Source: Ignavibacteriales bacterium
GTDB taxonomy: Bacteria > Bacteroidota > Ignavibacteria > Ignavibacteriales > Melioribacteraceae
Reading direction: 5' to 3'
DNA: 64,000 nucleotides
Assembly: GCA_020635275.1 (NCBI GenBank)
Contig: JACKAA010000002.1
Location: 1-64,000, forward strand
A program made the position numbers and the translations under genes. This document shows positions 16,487 through 25,989 of this stretch, piece by piece (position 1 is the stretch's first letter; the number at the start of each line of letters is the position of its first letter). The notes under the pieces were generated by a model. That model searched no databases and had not been told where the DNA came from. It was given only the letters and a program-made list of their open reading frames with translations.

Positions 16487-18256
16487 TTATCTTCTATGCT
16501 TAATGTGAAGTTCTCTTAATTGTTCATCACTTACTAATGATGGTGATTCATCCATAAGTGATAAACCGCTTGTAGTTTTAGGGAATGCTATTAAATCTCT
16601 TATAGAAGTTTCACCTGCAAATAACATTACCATTCTATCCAATCCAAAAGCAATTCCGCCATGAGGTGGAGCACCGTATTTAAACGCATTCATTAAAAAG
16701 CCGAATTTTTCATTTGCTTCTTCATCCGATATTCCTAATGCCTTAAACATTTTAGCTTGCAGTTTTGAATTAAAAATACGTAAACTTCCTCCTGCAATTT
16801 CATTTCCATTCATTACTAAATCATATGCTTTTGCATGAACTTTTGATGGATCAGATTCCAGAAATTCAACATCTTTATCTTGAGGAGAAGTAAAAGGATG
16901 ATGCATTGCATAATAACGCTGAGTTTCATCGTCCCATTCAAAAAGTGGAAATTGTGTAACCCAAACTAATTTATCGGTACTTGAATTCTTCAATAGTTCT
17001 AATCTTCGGGCCATTTCTAGTCGTAAATTACCCATTATGTTAAGAGCTTTATATTTTTGACCAGAAACTATCAGAACTAAATCACCAACTTCTGCACTTA
17101 ATATATTAATAATAGATTGTTTTTCATCATCAGTTAAAAATTTAGCTATGGGTGCTTCTAATCCATCTTCTTTAACTCTCATCCAAATTAAACCGCCTGC
17201 ACCTAATTTTTTAGCATATTCAGTTAGAACGTCAAGTTGATTTCTAGTATAATCGCCGCAGCCTTTTGCAAGTAAGGAGGTAATAATTCCACCATTTTCT
17301 AAAGTATCTTTAAATACTCTAAATTCTGATTTTTCTACTGCACTATTCAGAGTTTTCATTTCCATTCCAAATCTTAGGTCTGGTTTGTCACTTCCATAGT
17401 TTTCCATCGCTTCTTCATATGTTAACCTTTTAATCGGTAGCTCTAAGTCAACTCCTTTCAATTCCTTGAAAAGTTGCTTCATTAAACCTTCTACCATTGA
17501 ATAAATTATTTCTTCATTTACAAAGGACATCTCGACATCAATTTGTGTAAATTCAGGTTGTCTATCGGCTCTTAAATCCTCATCTCTAAAACATTTAACT
17601 ATTTGGAAATATCTGTCGTAACCCGAAACCATTAACAACTGTTTGTAAGTTTGAGGCGATTGCGGAAGTGCATAAAAACTGCCCTTATGAAGCCGGCTTG
17701 GAACAAGAAAGTCTCTTGCACCTTCCGGTGTACTTTTCATTAAAACTGGAGTTTCAATTTCTATAAAACTATTTGAATCAAAATATTTTCTAATTATTTG
17801 ATAAAATTTATGCCTGAGAATCAAATTTTTCTGCATTCTGTTTCTTCTTAAATCAAGATATCTATATTTTAATCTTAATTCTTCACTTACATCAATATCA
17901 TCTTTAATTTGGAAAGGAGGTGTTTCAGCATCATTTAAAATGATAAGTTTATCAACCATAACATCAACATTGCCTGTAGCAAGTAATGAATTTTCAGTTC
18001 CTTCAGGTCTTTTTCTTACAGTTCCTTCAATTGAAATAACATATTCACTTCTTAGTTTTTTGCTTATTTCATGGGATTCTTTATTATAAGTAGGTTCAAA
18101 AACTACCTGTGTAATTCCATATCTATCTCTCATATCTATAAAAATAACTCCGCCTAAGTCACGTCTATTATCTACCCAGCCATTTAAAACAACCTTTTCA
18201 CCAATGTTATTTTCTCTAAGATCATTGCATGTATGTGTTCTGATACTAAAATCCAT
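16487..18256 (-). CDS. aspS: Aspartyl-tRNA synthetase
   Basis: 589 aa, the usual bacterial length. It has an N-terminal OB-fold anticodon-binding domain (about 1-105, KVVLNGWVDNRRDLGGVIFIDMRDR) and a class II catalytic core. Motif 1 is around FIEIETPVLMKSTPEGARDF, motif 2 is CFRDEDLRADRQPEFTQID and motif 3 is GGIAFGLDRMVMLF. The bacterial GAD insertion domain lies about 300-420. It charges tRNA-Asp with aspartate in the cytoplasm. A bacterial-type enzyme with GAD may be discriminating or non-discriminating for Asn, which the sequence alone does not settle. It is a single-gene unit with its own terminator. Confidence 0.97.
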   Translation of the reverse strand: MDFSIRTHTCNDLRENNIGEKVVLNGWVDNRRDLGGVIFIDMRDRYGITQVVFEPTYNKESHEISKKLRSEYVISIEGTVRKRPEGTENSLLATGNVDVMVDKLIILNDAETPPFQIKDDIDVSEELRLKYRYLDLRRNRMQKNLILRHKFYQIIRKYFDSNSFIEIETPVLMKSTPEGARDFLVPSRLHKGSFYALPQSPQTYKQLLMVSGYDRYFQIVKCFRDEDLRADRQPEFTQIDVEMSFVNEEIIYSMVEGLMKQLFKELKGVDLELPIKRLTYEEAMENYGSDKPDLRFGMEMKTLNSAVEKSEFRVFKDTLENGGIITSLLAKGCGDYTRNQLDVLTEYAKKLGAGGLIWMRVKEDGLEAPIAKFLTDDEKQSIINILSAEVGDLVLIVSGQKYKALNIMGNLRLEMARRLELLKNSSTDKLVWVTQFPLFEWDDETQRYYAMHHPFTSPQDKDVEFLESDPSKVHAKAYDLVMNGNEIAGGSLRIFNSKLQAKMFKALGISDEEANEKFGFLMNAFKYGAPPHGGIAFGLDRMVMLFAGETSIRDLIAFPKTTSGLSLMDESPSLVSDEQLRELHIKHRR

Positions 18257-18348
18257 ATATTAACCTAATTTTAAAATTATTTTGATTTAAGCTTGGAAAA
18301 ATAAACAAATAAGGGGCGTTATTCAATATGAGAATTGCGTATAAATAC

Positions 18349-18374
18349 AAAAGTCCGGCTTAAACCGGACTTTT
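18349..18374 (-). terminator. Rho-independent terminator after the Ig-like lipoprotein gene
   Basis: The 10-bp perfect arms AAAAGTCCGG / CCGGACTTTT have a 6-nt loop. It lies 27 bp past the lipoprotein stop on the minus strand. The A/T-symmetric form would also work on the plus strand. Confidence 0.88.
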
Positions 18375-18401
18375 TAAACTAAATATTGAATAAAAATAAA
18401 T

Positions 18402-19808
18402 CTATCTGGTCACACCACTAGCACTTATACTTGCTATACCATTTGGGCCATTCACTTTAACAGTTACCGTAATCGCTGCGGCTTCATTTTTTTCTGGATC
18501 TGTATCAATTACACTAAACGAAAAATTTGTATACCCAAATTGTGCATCAGGCATGCTAATACTAACATCACCTGCAGCTTCAGCTGTGCCACCTGTTTCA
18601 ACTTCAACACTATAATTATTTGAAGGTGCCAAAGGATTTCCAAATTCATCAGTTACTGTATATGAGAATGATTGTGATCCGCCATTTGCAATATCAATAG
18701 TTAAAGGTGATAATGTGACAACAGGAACACCTGAGAATAATATTCTAGTTTTGGCTTCAATAAAATCTTCAGTTTCATTAATAGTTTTAGCATTGACATA
18801 AAAGAATCCTGGACCGTAAGTTGGGTCGTTTGGTAAAGGATATCCAGAAACAAGTTCAACGGAAGCTAAACCTAAATCATCAGTGATTGATGATCCTTGA
18901 ACAACTGCTGCATCCGAGTTAAAGTATACAGTAGTATTTGGTCTAACCGGATTTGAATATTTATCACCCATAAGAACAGTAATGATCGCTCTTTTACCGA
19001 TCCAATGATAATATGCATAATTCAATTGATTTGATGCAATACTGAAATGTGCTAAATCTGGAAAGCCACCATGAATTGCAATATTGATTGGTTTTGAAGC
19101 AATTGGTTTTCCATCGACAACAGCTTCAGCAATAATTTGAGAAACACCAGCCACAGTTCCAGTATTTAAGGAAACTGCTGCTTTACCTAAGGCATTTGTC
19201 ATGATTGATGATGGATATAAATATTCTCCGCCACCTGGAGTAGAACCAAATCTAAAACTAACATTTATAGCATTTTCTTCTCCTATAACTACTCCGCTAG
19301 AATCCATAATTTCAAAAACTATTTGAGCACTCTCAAGAGAACCACTTTCTTTTACACCAATAAATTCAGCTGATTGTGAAAACAAATAAATTGAAGCAGC
19401 TTTTCCTGAAAATCCTCCGGCATTTGAGCTTTCATCCCTTTGTAATTGGAATAAAGGAACATCAACTGTTGAATTAATTATTGCAAATACATTTGTTGTA
19501 TCTTGAAAATAACCTGCTTTAAATGCAATAATTGTTAAATCACCATCACTATCCATTTCAAAGCTGGTTGAATACTCACCATCTGAATTAGTTGTGGTTC
19601 CTTTTACAATTGAACCATTTGTAATTTTAATGATCGCTCCTTCTAAATTATCTCCGGTTTCTGCAGAAACAACTTTTCCTTCTACAATTACTGCATTTGT
19701 AGAATCATCCGGAGTTGTATCTGTTGGATCATCTTTTTTAGTTTCACAGCTTGATACAAATATTGCTACAATTGTAAGCAGCACAAATAAAATATGATTT
19801 TTTTTCAT
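18402..19808 (-). CDS. Surface lipoprotein with carboxypeptidase-regulatory-like and Ig-like domains
   Basis: 468 aa. A signal peptide ends in a lipobox (IFVSSC, Cys at about 20), followed by an acidic Asp/Thr linker. The first domain (about 40-125: VVEGKVVSAETGDNLEGAIIKI...TTNSDGEYSTSF) is a carboxypeptidase D regulatory-like beta sandwich. The rest reads as three Big_1/invasin-like beta domains with repeated phrases such as ALGKAAVSLNTGTVAG, DLGLASVELVSG and DEFGNPLAPSNNYSVEV. No catalytic residues are evident, so an adhesive or structural surface role is likely but not proven. A perfect CRP-type palindrome lies 137 bp upstream, suggesting regulation by carbon or redox state. Confidence 0.75.
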   Translation of the reverse strand: MKKNHILFVLLTIVAIFVSSCETKKDDPTDTTPDDSTNAVIVEGKVVSAETGDNLEGAIIKITNGSIVKGTTTNSDGEYSTSFEMDSDGDLTIIAFKAGYFQDTTNVFAIINSTVDVPLFQLQRDESSNAGGFSGKAASIYLFSQSAEFIGVKESGSLESAQIVFEIMDSSGVVIGEENAINVSFRFGSTPGGGEYLYPSSIMTNALGKAAVSLNTGTVAGVSQIIAEAVVDGKPIASKPINIAIHGGFPDLAHFSIASNQLNYAYYHWIGKRAIITVLMGDKYSNPVRPNTTVYFNSDAAVVQGSSITDDLGLASVELVSGYPLPNDPTYGPGFFYVNAKTINETEDFIEAKTRILFSGVPVVTLSPLTIDIANGGSQSFSYTVTDEFGNPLAPSNNYSVEVETGGTAEAAGDVSISMPDAQFGYTNFSFSVIDTDPEKNEAAAITVTVKVNGPNGIASISASGVTR

Positions 19809-19944
19809 GGTTTTATCTTTTAATTTATTTTAATGGTTTAGTATAAATTATAATCGGTTATTGTTAACTTTTGTTGAGTTCTTTTTTCTCATATTGCAAC
19901 AGTTGAACTGAAATTAATGCACATTTGGCTTAAATTGACAAATT

Positions 19945-19960
19945 TGTGATGTAAATCACA
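19945..19960. promoter_or_regulatory. Perfect CRP/FNR-family operator in a divergent intergenic region
   Basis: TGTGATGTAAATCACA is an exact TGTGA-N6-TCACA palindrome that extends to TTTGTGAT...ATCACAAA. It sits about midway between the lipoprotein gene (minus, 137 bp) and the DUF4159 gene (plus, 138 bp), so it could act on either. The 289-bp spacer holds no other feature I can support. Confidence 0.6.
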
Positions 19961-20097
19961 AACAAATTGATGTTGAGACATGATGGCAAATAAATCAATT
20001 AAAAACAAAATTTGTGAATTTTTGGAACTATGTAATTATTATATTGGTAACAGCACATATTAACAACAATCAAAGTTTATTTCTTTTATAATTCAAA

Positions 20098-20754
20098 ATG
20101 AAACTCAAATTTTTGCTAATATTTATCATTTTTTGCGAATTTACATATTCGCAAGTTAATCCTAATCTTCAAATTGGAAGAATTAAGTATTCAGGCGGAG
20201 GTGATTGGTATAATGATCCTTCTGCGGAAGTTAATTTACTTAATTTTATTTCTGAAAATACAAATATCAAAACAAATCCAAATTATGTTTCTGTAGATTT
20301 AGAGACCAACGAGTTATTTAATTATCCAATAACTTTTCTGACCGGGCATGGTAATATTGTTCTTTCCGAAAAAAATATTAGAACTTTGCGCGAATATTTT
20401 GAAAACGGCGGATTTATGATTGTAGATGATGATTATGGATTGGACAATTCGTTTAGAAGAGAAATTAGTAAAGTTTTTCCAAATTCAAATTTGATTGAAC
20501 TTCCTTTTGATCATGAAATTTATCATTCAATATATGATTTTAATAATGGACCACCGAAAACTCATGAACATGATAATAAACCTCCTAGAGGATATGGATT
20601 GTTTTTAGGAGACAGAATGATTATTTATTACACTGTTGAAAGTAATCCGAGTGACGGCTGGGCAAATCAAGATGTTCATAATGATCCGGAGGAGAAACGA
20701 ATAGAAGCTTTAAAATTTGGAACAAATATTATTGTATATGCACTTTCTAATTAA
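20098..20754 (+). CDS. Secreted DUF4159 protein
   Basis: 218 aa. A cleavable signal peptide (MKLKFLLIFIIFCEFTYSQ) precedes a single DUF4159 domain, marked by RIKYSGGGDWYNDPSAEVNLL, FLTGHGNIVLSEKNIRTLREYFENGGFMIVDDD and the GYGLFLGDRMIIYYT strand. The fold is related to glutamine amidotransferase-like proteins, but no catalytic Cys is seen. In other genomes it travels with MoxR ATPase, DUF58/BatA-type proteins and DUF4175. Here only the DUF4175 partner follows, starting on the base after this stop codon. Function is unknown. Location is inferred as periplasmic. Confidence 0.82.
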   Translation: MKLKFLLIFIIFCEFTYSQVNPNLQIGRIKYSGGGDWYNDPSAEVNLLNFISENTNIKTNPNYVSVDLETNELFNYPITFLTGHGNIVLSEKNIRTLREYFENGGFMIVDDDYGLDNSFRREISKVFPNSNLIELPFDHEIYHSIYDFNNGPPKTHEHDNKPPRGYGLFLGDRMIIYYTVESNPSDGWANQDVHNDPEEKRIEALKFGTNIIVYALSN

Positions 20755-23700
20755 ATGATAAATACTCAATCACATAAAGAAAAATTATTTGTTAAAATTT
20801 CAAATTATCTGAAAAAGAAATACTCTGTCGAAATATCAACCGGAGTATTAAACTCTTTTCTTATTTCATTGGGTATTTTTATTCTATTTTCAATAATAGA
20901 ATCATTTGGATTTTTCAATTCCAGCATTCGATTAATTTTTCTTCTAATAATAATATTTTCAGTCCTTTTGTTATTAACAGTTTTCACATTCAAAAATCTC
21001 AAAAGATTTATTAGTTCAAAAACATTGCCGGAAATTGAAATTGGTTCCGAAGAAATTGGCAAATTCTATCCGCAAATAAAAGATAATCTTAAAAATGCAC
21101 TTCAGTTAATTAATGATAAAAACACTTTTTCATCAAATCAATTAATTGAAGCAGCTTTTGAAAATGTTTACGACAAAACTGCTGATCTTAATTTTTTAGA
21201 AAAAATTGATTACAAAGAATTAAGAACAAAATTTAAAATTTTTGCGACAGCAATATTTTTTAGTCTGCTTCTATTTTTTATTGTAACACCTCTAAAATCC
21301 GGAGCAATAAGAATAATTCAATTCAATAAGGATTTTTCAAAACCTTTAGAATTTTCACTTACTTCAATAACAGAAAACCAAAAAATTAAAAAAGGCGAAA
21401 ATATTTCAATTGAAATATTAGGTGAAGGTAAAGTTCCGGAGGATATTAAATTATCAATTAAATCTCTTGTTGATGCAGAATTTAAAGACTTTTCTGTTAA
21501 ACCGGATTCACTTAATATTTTTAAACACACATTAAGAAATGTTAAGGAACCATTAGTTTATTTTGCTTACAAGAATGACATTAAAACAGAAACATTTAAA
21601 GTTGACGTTACATCAGCACCCGCAATTGACTTTATAGATTTTGAAATTATTCCGCCTCGTTATTCTAAACGTCCAATTACTAGTCAAGAAAATAATGGAA
21701 ACATTATTGCGCTAAAAGGCACTAAGGTGAATTTCAATTTATCCTCAACAAAAGAATTAGTTAGTGCTTACAGAAATTATGGTGATAATAAATTTGATTC
21801 CTTAAAGGTTAATGGCAATAATGTTGAGGGAAGTTTTACAATAAGTGATAAAACAAATTACTTTTTTAGCCTCAAAGATATTGACGGTAATGAAAATGAA
21901 AATCCTATTAGTTATTCAATTGACATAATTCAAGATGAATTTCCGCAAATAGATATTATCCGGCCTGAACAAATTTCACTAATTCCCAATAATGATATTG
22001 TTAGCATCAGTTATAAAATAAATGATGATTACGGGTTTTCAAATGTTCAACTAAATTTTAATACTTCTGATCAAGCTTCACAAATTATTAGCGATCAATT
22101 TAAGAATGTAAAATTGAATTTTTCTAAAGATGAAATTGAGCAGTTTCTATATTTTAATTGGGATGTTTCTACATTAGGATTACGCGAAAATGAAGTTGTA
22201 AATTTTTACCTAGAAGTAGCTGATAATGATAATGTGAGCGGACCAAAAATAAGTAACACGTCCATATATAAATTACGAGTTCCTTCTTTAAATGAACTTT
22301 TTGCACAAGCTGAAAACACTCAAGAAAATGCTGCTTTGGATTTAGAAAAAACTTTAAAAGAAGCCGCAGATTTACAAAAGGAGTTAAAACAAATTAGTGA
22401 TGAGCTAAAACAAAATGAACAAGAAATTGATTGGAATGAAAAAGAGCGTGTTGAAGAATCTATTAAAAAGTTTGAAGAGTTGACAAGTAAAGTTGATGAA
22501 ATTCAGAAAAATCTTGATGATATGCGAAAACAAATGACTGAAAATAATTTACTGTCAGAAGAAACTATGCAAAAGTACAATGAACTTCAGGATTTGATGG
22601 ACGAATTGAATAGCGAAGAATTGAAGAAAGCAATGGAAAATATGCAGAAATCACTTGAACAATTGATGAGAGATAAGGTCCAGCAATCAATGGAAAATCT
22701 TTCAATGAATGAAGAAATGTTTCAAAAAAGTATTGAGAGGACTTTGAATTTACTGAAGAAAATTCAAATTGAACAAAAGATGGATGAAGTTATTAAACGC
22801 ACAGAAAAAATTATTGAAGATTTAGAAAAGTTGTCTTCTGAAACTGAGAAAAATTCTAAAGAACAAGATCAAACTGAAAACCAAAAACTGGCAAATGAAC
22901 AAAAGGATATTGAAAACCAATTAAATTCTTTAGAAAAAGAAATGGAAAAACTTCAGGATAAAATGAGTGAAGTAAATGATATGCCTTCAGAAAAAATGGA
23001 AAAAATGAATAAAGAATTTGATGAACAAAAGAATAGTGAACTTTCAAAACAAGCAATGGAGCAGCTTCAAGAACAAAATCCCTTTGATGCTTTAAAAAAG
23101 CAGCAGCAAATGTCACAAAATATGAATTCGATGATGAGCCAGATGCAGCAATTGCAGCAGCAAATGCAGCAACAGAATCAGCAAATGGTTATGCAGAATA
23201 TGCTAAAAGCAATTGATAACATTATTGATTTATCTAAAGATCAAGAAGAGATGAGCAACTCAACTAAAGATTTACTTTCTCAGCCAAAAGAATTGCCAAA
23301 TCAAGCTGAAAATCAAATGGAAATAAAACAGAATCTTGATAAAATTTTAAGACAACTTGGTGATCTTTCACAAAAAACATTTGCAATTACTCCTGAGATG
23401 GGAGAAGCCCTAGGAAAAGCAAGAACAAATATGGATCAGGCAATTTCAGGAATGCAAAATAGAAACGGTCAGCAATCAAATTTCAATCAAGGTGAAGCAA
23501 TGAAAAATTTGAATGAAGCGGCGTCACTTCTGCAGAATTCATTACAGGCAATGATGCAGGGCGGCGGACAAGGCGGCGGAATGATGTCGTTAATGCAGCA
23601 GCTTCAACAAATGGCACAACAGCAAATGGGTTTGAACAAAATGACACAAATGATGAAACAAGGTCAGCTAACTATGCAGCAGCAAGCTCAATTGCAGCGA

Positions 23701-24126
23701 TTAGCTCAAGAACAAGCAGCAATTCAGAAATCTTTAGCAGAATTAAATAAAGAGGCAAAAGAATCTGGAGAATCAAAAAAACTTGCAGCTGATTTAGATA
23801 AAGTTCTCAGTGAAATGAAAGAAGTTGTTTCCGGGATGAACACAAAAAAAATTGATGATGAACTTATAAAAAAGCAGGAAAGAATTCTTTCAAAATTGCT
23901 TGATGCTCAAAGTTCAATAAACGATAGAGATTTTGAAAAGAATCGTGAATCATTTTCAGGTAAAGAGTTTAATTTAGAATCTCCTGAAGAGTTAATATTG
24001 AGTAATGAAAGAACCAAAGATTTGTTGCGCGAAGAATTATTAAAATCTTTTAAGGAAGGTTATTCAAAAGATTATGAGGATTTAATTAGAAGATATTTTG
24101 AAACTTTGAATGAAAATAAAAATTAA
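20755..24126 (+). CDS. DUF4175-like large membrane coiled-coil protein
   Basis: 1123 aa. Membrane helices lie near 27-48, 54-74 and 160-182, followed by beta-rich periplasmic segments (about 190-500). A very long coiled coil (about 510-770, rich in Glu/Lys) comes next, and then a Met/Gln-rich region (about 770-1000, runs of QQ, MQ and GGG). The charged C-terminal region (EDLIRRYFETLNENKN) ends the protein. The layout matches DUF4175 proteins. It abuts the DUF4159 gene with no spacing and so is co-translated with it. Those families accompany MoxR/BatA gene sets thought to act in envelope stress or metal/cofactor insertion. No such genes are present here, and the role remains unknown. Confidence 0.75.
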   Translation: MINTQSHKEKLFVKISNYLKKKYSVEISTGVLNSFLISLGIFILFSIIESFGFFNSSIRLIFLLIIIFSVLLLLTVFTFKNLKRFISSKTLPEIEIGSEEIGKFYPQIKDNLKNALQLINDKNTFSSNQLIEAAFENVYDKTADLNFLEKIDYKELRTKFKIFATAIFFSLLLFFIVTPLKSGAIRIIQFNKDFSKPLEFSLTSITENQKIKKGENISIEILGEGKVPEDIKLSIKSLVDAEFKDFSVKPDSLNIFKHTLRNVKEPLVYFAYKNDIKTETFKVDVTSAPAIDFIDFEIIPPRYSKRPITSQENNGNIIALKGTKVNFNLSSTKELVSAYRNYGDNKFDSLKVNGNNVEGSFTISDKTNYFFSLKDIDGNENENPISYSIDIIQDEFPQIDIIRPEQISLIPNNDIVSISYKINDDYGFSNVQLNFNTSDQASQIISDQFKNVKLNFSKDEIEQFLYFNWDVSTLGLRENEVVNFYLEVADNDNVSGPKISNTSIYKLRVPSLNELFAQAENTQENAALDLEKTLKEAADLQKELKQISDELKQNEQEIDWNEKERVEESIKKFEELTSKVDEIQKNLDDMRKQMTENNLLSEETMQKYNELQDLMDELNSEELKKAMENMQKSLEQLMRDKVQQSMENLSMNEEMFQKSIERTLNLLKKIQIEQKMDEVIKRTEKIIEDLEKLSSETEKNSKEQDQTENQKLANEQKDIENQLNSLEKEMEKLQDKMSEVNDMPSEKMEKMNKEFDEQKNSELSKQAMEQLQEQNPFDALKKQQQMSQNMNSMMSQMQQLQQQMQQQNQQMVMQNMLKAIDNIIDLSKDQEEMSNSTKDLLSQPKELPNQAENQMEIKQNLDKILRQLGDLSQKTFAITPEMGEALGKARTNMDQAISGMQNRNGQQSNFNQGEAMKNLNEAASLLQNSLQAMMQGGGQGGGMMSLMQQLQQMAQQQMGLNKMTQMMKQGQLTMQQQAQLQRLAQEQAAIQKSLAELNKEAKESGESKKLAADLDKVLSEMKEVVSGMNTKKIDDELIKKQERILSKLLDAQSSINDRDFEKNRESFSGKEFNLESPEELILSNERTKDLLREELLKSFKEGYSKDYEDLIRRYFETLNENKN

Positions 24127-24155
24127 AATGATTCCCGCAAAACAAGGAATCATTT
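24126..24155. terminator. Bidirectional terminator between convergent genes
   Basis: The perfect 10-bp arms AAATGATTCC / GGAATCATTT have a 10-nt loop between the DUF4175 stop and the acyl-CoA synthetase stop. A and T flanks on both sides allow use from either strand. Confidence 0.8.
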
Positions 24156-24163
24156 AATTTAAA

Positions 24164-25855
24164 TTATGTGTACAAATATCTTTTAATTTTCTTTGTCGGC
24201 GTTTTTTCAAAAGGTTCAGGCTGCTCAATAACTTTATTCAATTTTGAAAAAGTAGAGACTCTTTTATTAACCATCATCAATATTTCATTTAAAAGATTAT
24301 CAACTTTTTTTCTAGCCTCTGATTCATTAACATCTTTTAATCCTAATTCTTCATCCAGTTCTTCATAATTTAAATGTATTCTGGCAATAATTTTACCTGC
24401 AGAGGCATAAACTAAAGACTCAAGTACAAAACTATTTTCGTTAATAACTGACTCTATTTCCTCCGGATAAATATTTTTACCATTTGAACCAATAATTACA
24501 TTTTTAGATCTTCCTTTTAAAAATAAATATCCTTCTTTATCCATAAATCCTAAATCACCGCTCTTAAACCAGCCGTCTTCAGTTAAAACCTCTTTTGTTT
24601 TATCAGGATCTTTGTAATAACCTTTCATTACGTTTGGACCCTTAATATAAACTTCACCTTCTCCGGTTGTTGTATCTGGATCAACAATTTTTACTTCCAT
24701 ACCATAAAGTACAGTACCGGCCGCACCAAAACGAACTTTGAAATTATCAGTACCAGTAACTAATGGAGCAGTTTCAGTTAATCCATATCCTACTGCATAT
24801 GGAAATTTTGCTTCACCTAAAAAGTTCTCAACATCAGGGGCTAACGCAGCACCTCCGATACAAAACATTCTTAAATCCCCACCAAATGTGTCAAGTAATT
24901 TTTTGCCGGCAACCTTATTTATTTTTTTCCTGAGTACTGGAACTTTGTATAAATTTCTAGTAAGTGCTTTACGATTTATTTCGGGTAATATTTTCATCTT
25001 ATAAATTTTTTCAATTATAAGAGGCACGCTTATCATAATTGTAGGTTTTACCTTTTTTAATGCTGGCAAAAGGATTGCGGCAGTCGGTGGTTTTTCAAGA
25101 TAAAAAACAGATACTCCAACCATAATAGGAAATATAAGTCCTAAAGTACATTCCATTGTATGAGCTAAAGGTAATTGTGAAAGCATTCTATCTGTCTCTG
25201 TAACACCAACAAAATCTGAAGTTGCAATTGCATCAAAAACAATATTTTTATGGGTTAACATTACACCTTTTGAATGACCGGTAGTGCCGGATGTATAAAC
25301 TATTGCTGCTAAATCATCTTCATCTACTTCTTCATTTTTTACACCTACAAATTTTAATGCAGCATCTAGAATTTTTGCAAATTCACGTTTCCCTTCTTTT
25401 AATGTTGTGCTTATTAAGTCTGTAGATTTTGAATGCGGTATTATGCTGAAGTCGTCTATTAAAATAAAAGTATTTAAATTTTCAGAAACAAATTCTTCTA
25501 CTTTTTCATATAATTTTGCTGAAATAAAAATTGCTTTACTTCCCGAATGACGTAAAATATGGTGAACATCGGCTGACTGAAATTCTGTCATTATTGGAAC
25601 AGCAACTGCTCCCATTGTAGTAATTGCTAAATAAGAAATTCCCCAATTAGGAGAATTTTCACTTAATATTGCAACTCTATCTCCGCTAACAATTCCCTGA
25701 TCCTTTAAGAAGTTAGAAATTTTCTCAACTTTATTGTTTAATTCATTATAACTTACGGCATTTCCATCAATACCAGAAAGGGCAACTTTGCCTGCAAATA
25801 GATTTACTGATCTTTTTAAAACCTCTGTAATGGTCATTTTTTCTAAAGTAACCAT
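24164..25855 (-). CDS. AMP-dependent long-chain fatty-acyl-CoA synthetase-like ligase
   Basis: 563 aa of the ANL (adenylate-forming) superfamily. It has the AMP-binding P-loop motif VYTSGTTGHSKGVMLTHKN, motif GYGLTETAPLV, YKDPDKTKEVLTEDGWFKSGDLG, the hinge FLKGRSKNVI and a C-terminal lysine in FEKTPTKKIKRYL. It activates a carboxylic acid, most likely a fatty acid, to the acyl-AMP and then the CoA thioester at the inner membrane face. Length and motifs fit the FadD/long-chain group, but the substrate is not determined by the sequence. It is monocistronic, between a shared terminator and the pepT terminator. Confidence 0.9.
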   Translation of the reverse strand: MVTLEKMTITEVLKRSVNLFAGKVALSGIDGNAVSYNELNNKVEKISNFLKDQGIVSGDRVAILSENSPNWGISYLAITTMGAVAVPIMTEFQSADVHHILRHSGSKAIFISAKLYEKVEEFVSENLNTFILIDDFSIIPHSKSTDLISTTLKEGKREFAKILDAALKFVGVKNEEVDEDDLAAIVYTSGTTGHSKGVMLTHKNIVFDAIATSDFVGVTETDRMLSQLPLAHTMECTLGLIFPIMVGVSVFYLEKPPTAAILLPALKKVKPTIMISVPLIIEKIYKMKILPEINRKALTRNLYKVPVLRKKINKVAGKKLLDTFGGDLRMFCIGGAALAPDVENFLGEAKFPYAVGYGLTETAPLVTGTDNFKVRFGAAGTVLYGMEVKIVDPDTTTGEGEVYIKGPNVMKGYYKDPDKTKEVLTEDGWFKSGDLGFMDKEGYLFLKGRSKNVIIGSNGKNIYPEEIESVINENSFVLESLVYASAGKIIARIHLNYEELDEELGLKDVNESEARKKVDNLLNEILMMVNKRVSTFSKLNKVIEQPEPFEKTPTKKIKRYLYT

Positions 25856-25916
25856 TTTAATACCCCAAAAATTTATTTGATTTAGGAAAATACTAAGTTT
25901 TTTAATTGGATAAAAG

Positions 25917-25975
25917 AAAGAGATTGCACCAATTTTTATAATTTCTTCAGATTAAAAATTTAATACAATCTCTTT
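25917..25975 (-). terminator. Possible terminator of pepT
   Basis: The 10-bp perfect arms AAAGAGATTG / CAATCTCTTT lie just past the pepT stop on the minus strand and are followed by CTTTTATCC. The 39-nt loop is long, so efficiency is uncertain. Confidence 0.5.
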
Positions 25976-25989
25976 TAGTGAAATGTATT

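Noticed and set aside
23090..23700. CAG/ATG-rich repetitive DNA that looks like a tandem repeat array
   Set aside because: It is low-complexity coding sequence for the Met/Gln-rich part of the DUF4175-like protein, with no regular repeat unit and no spacer pattern of a CRISPR array.
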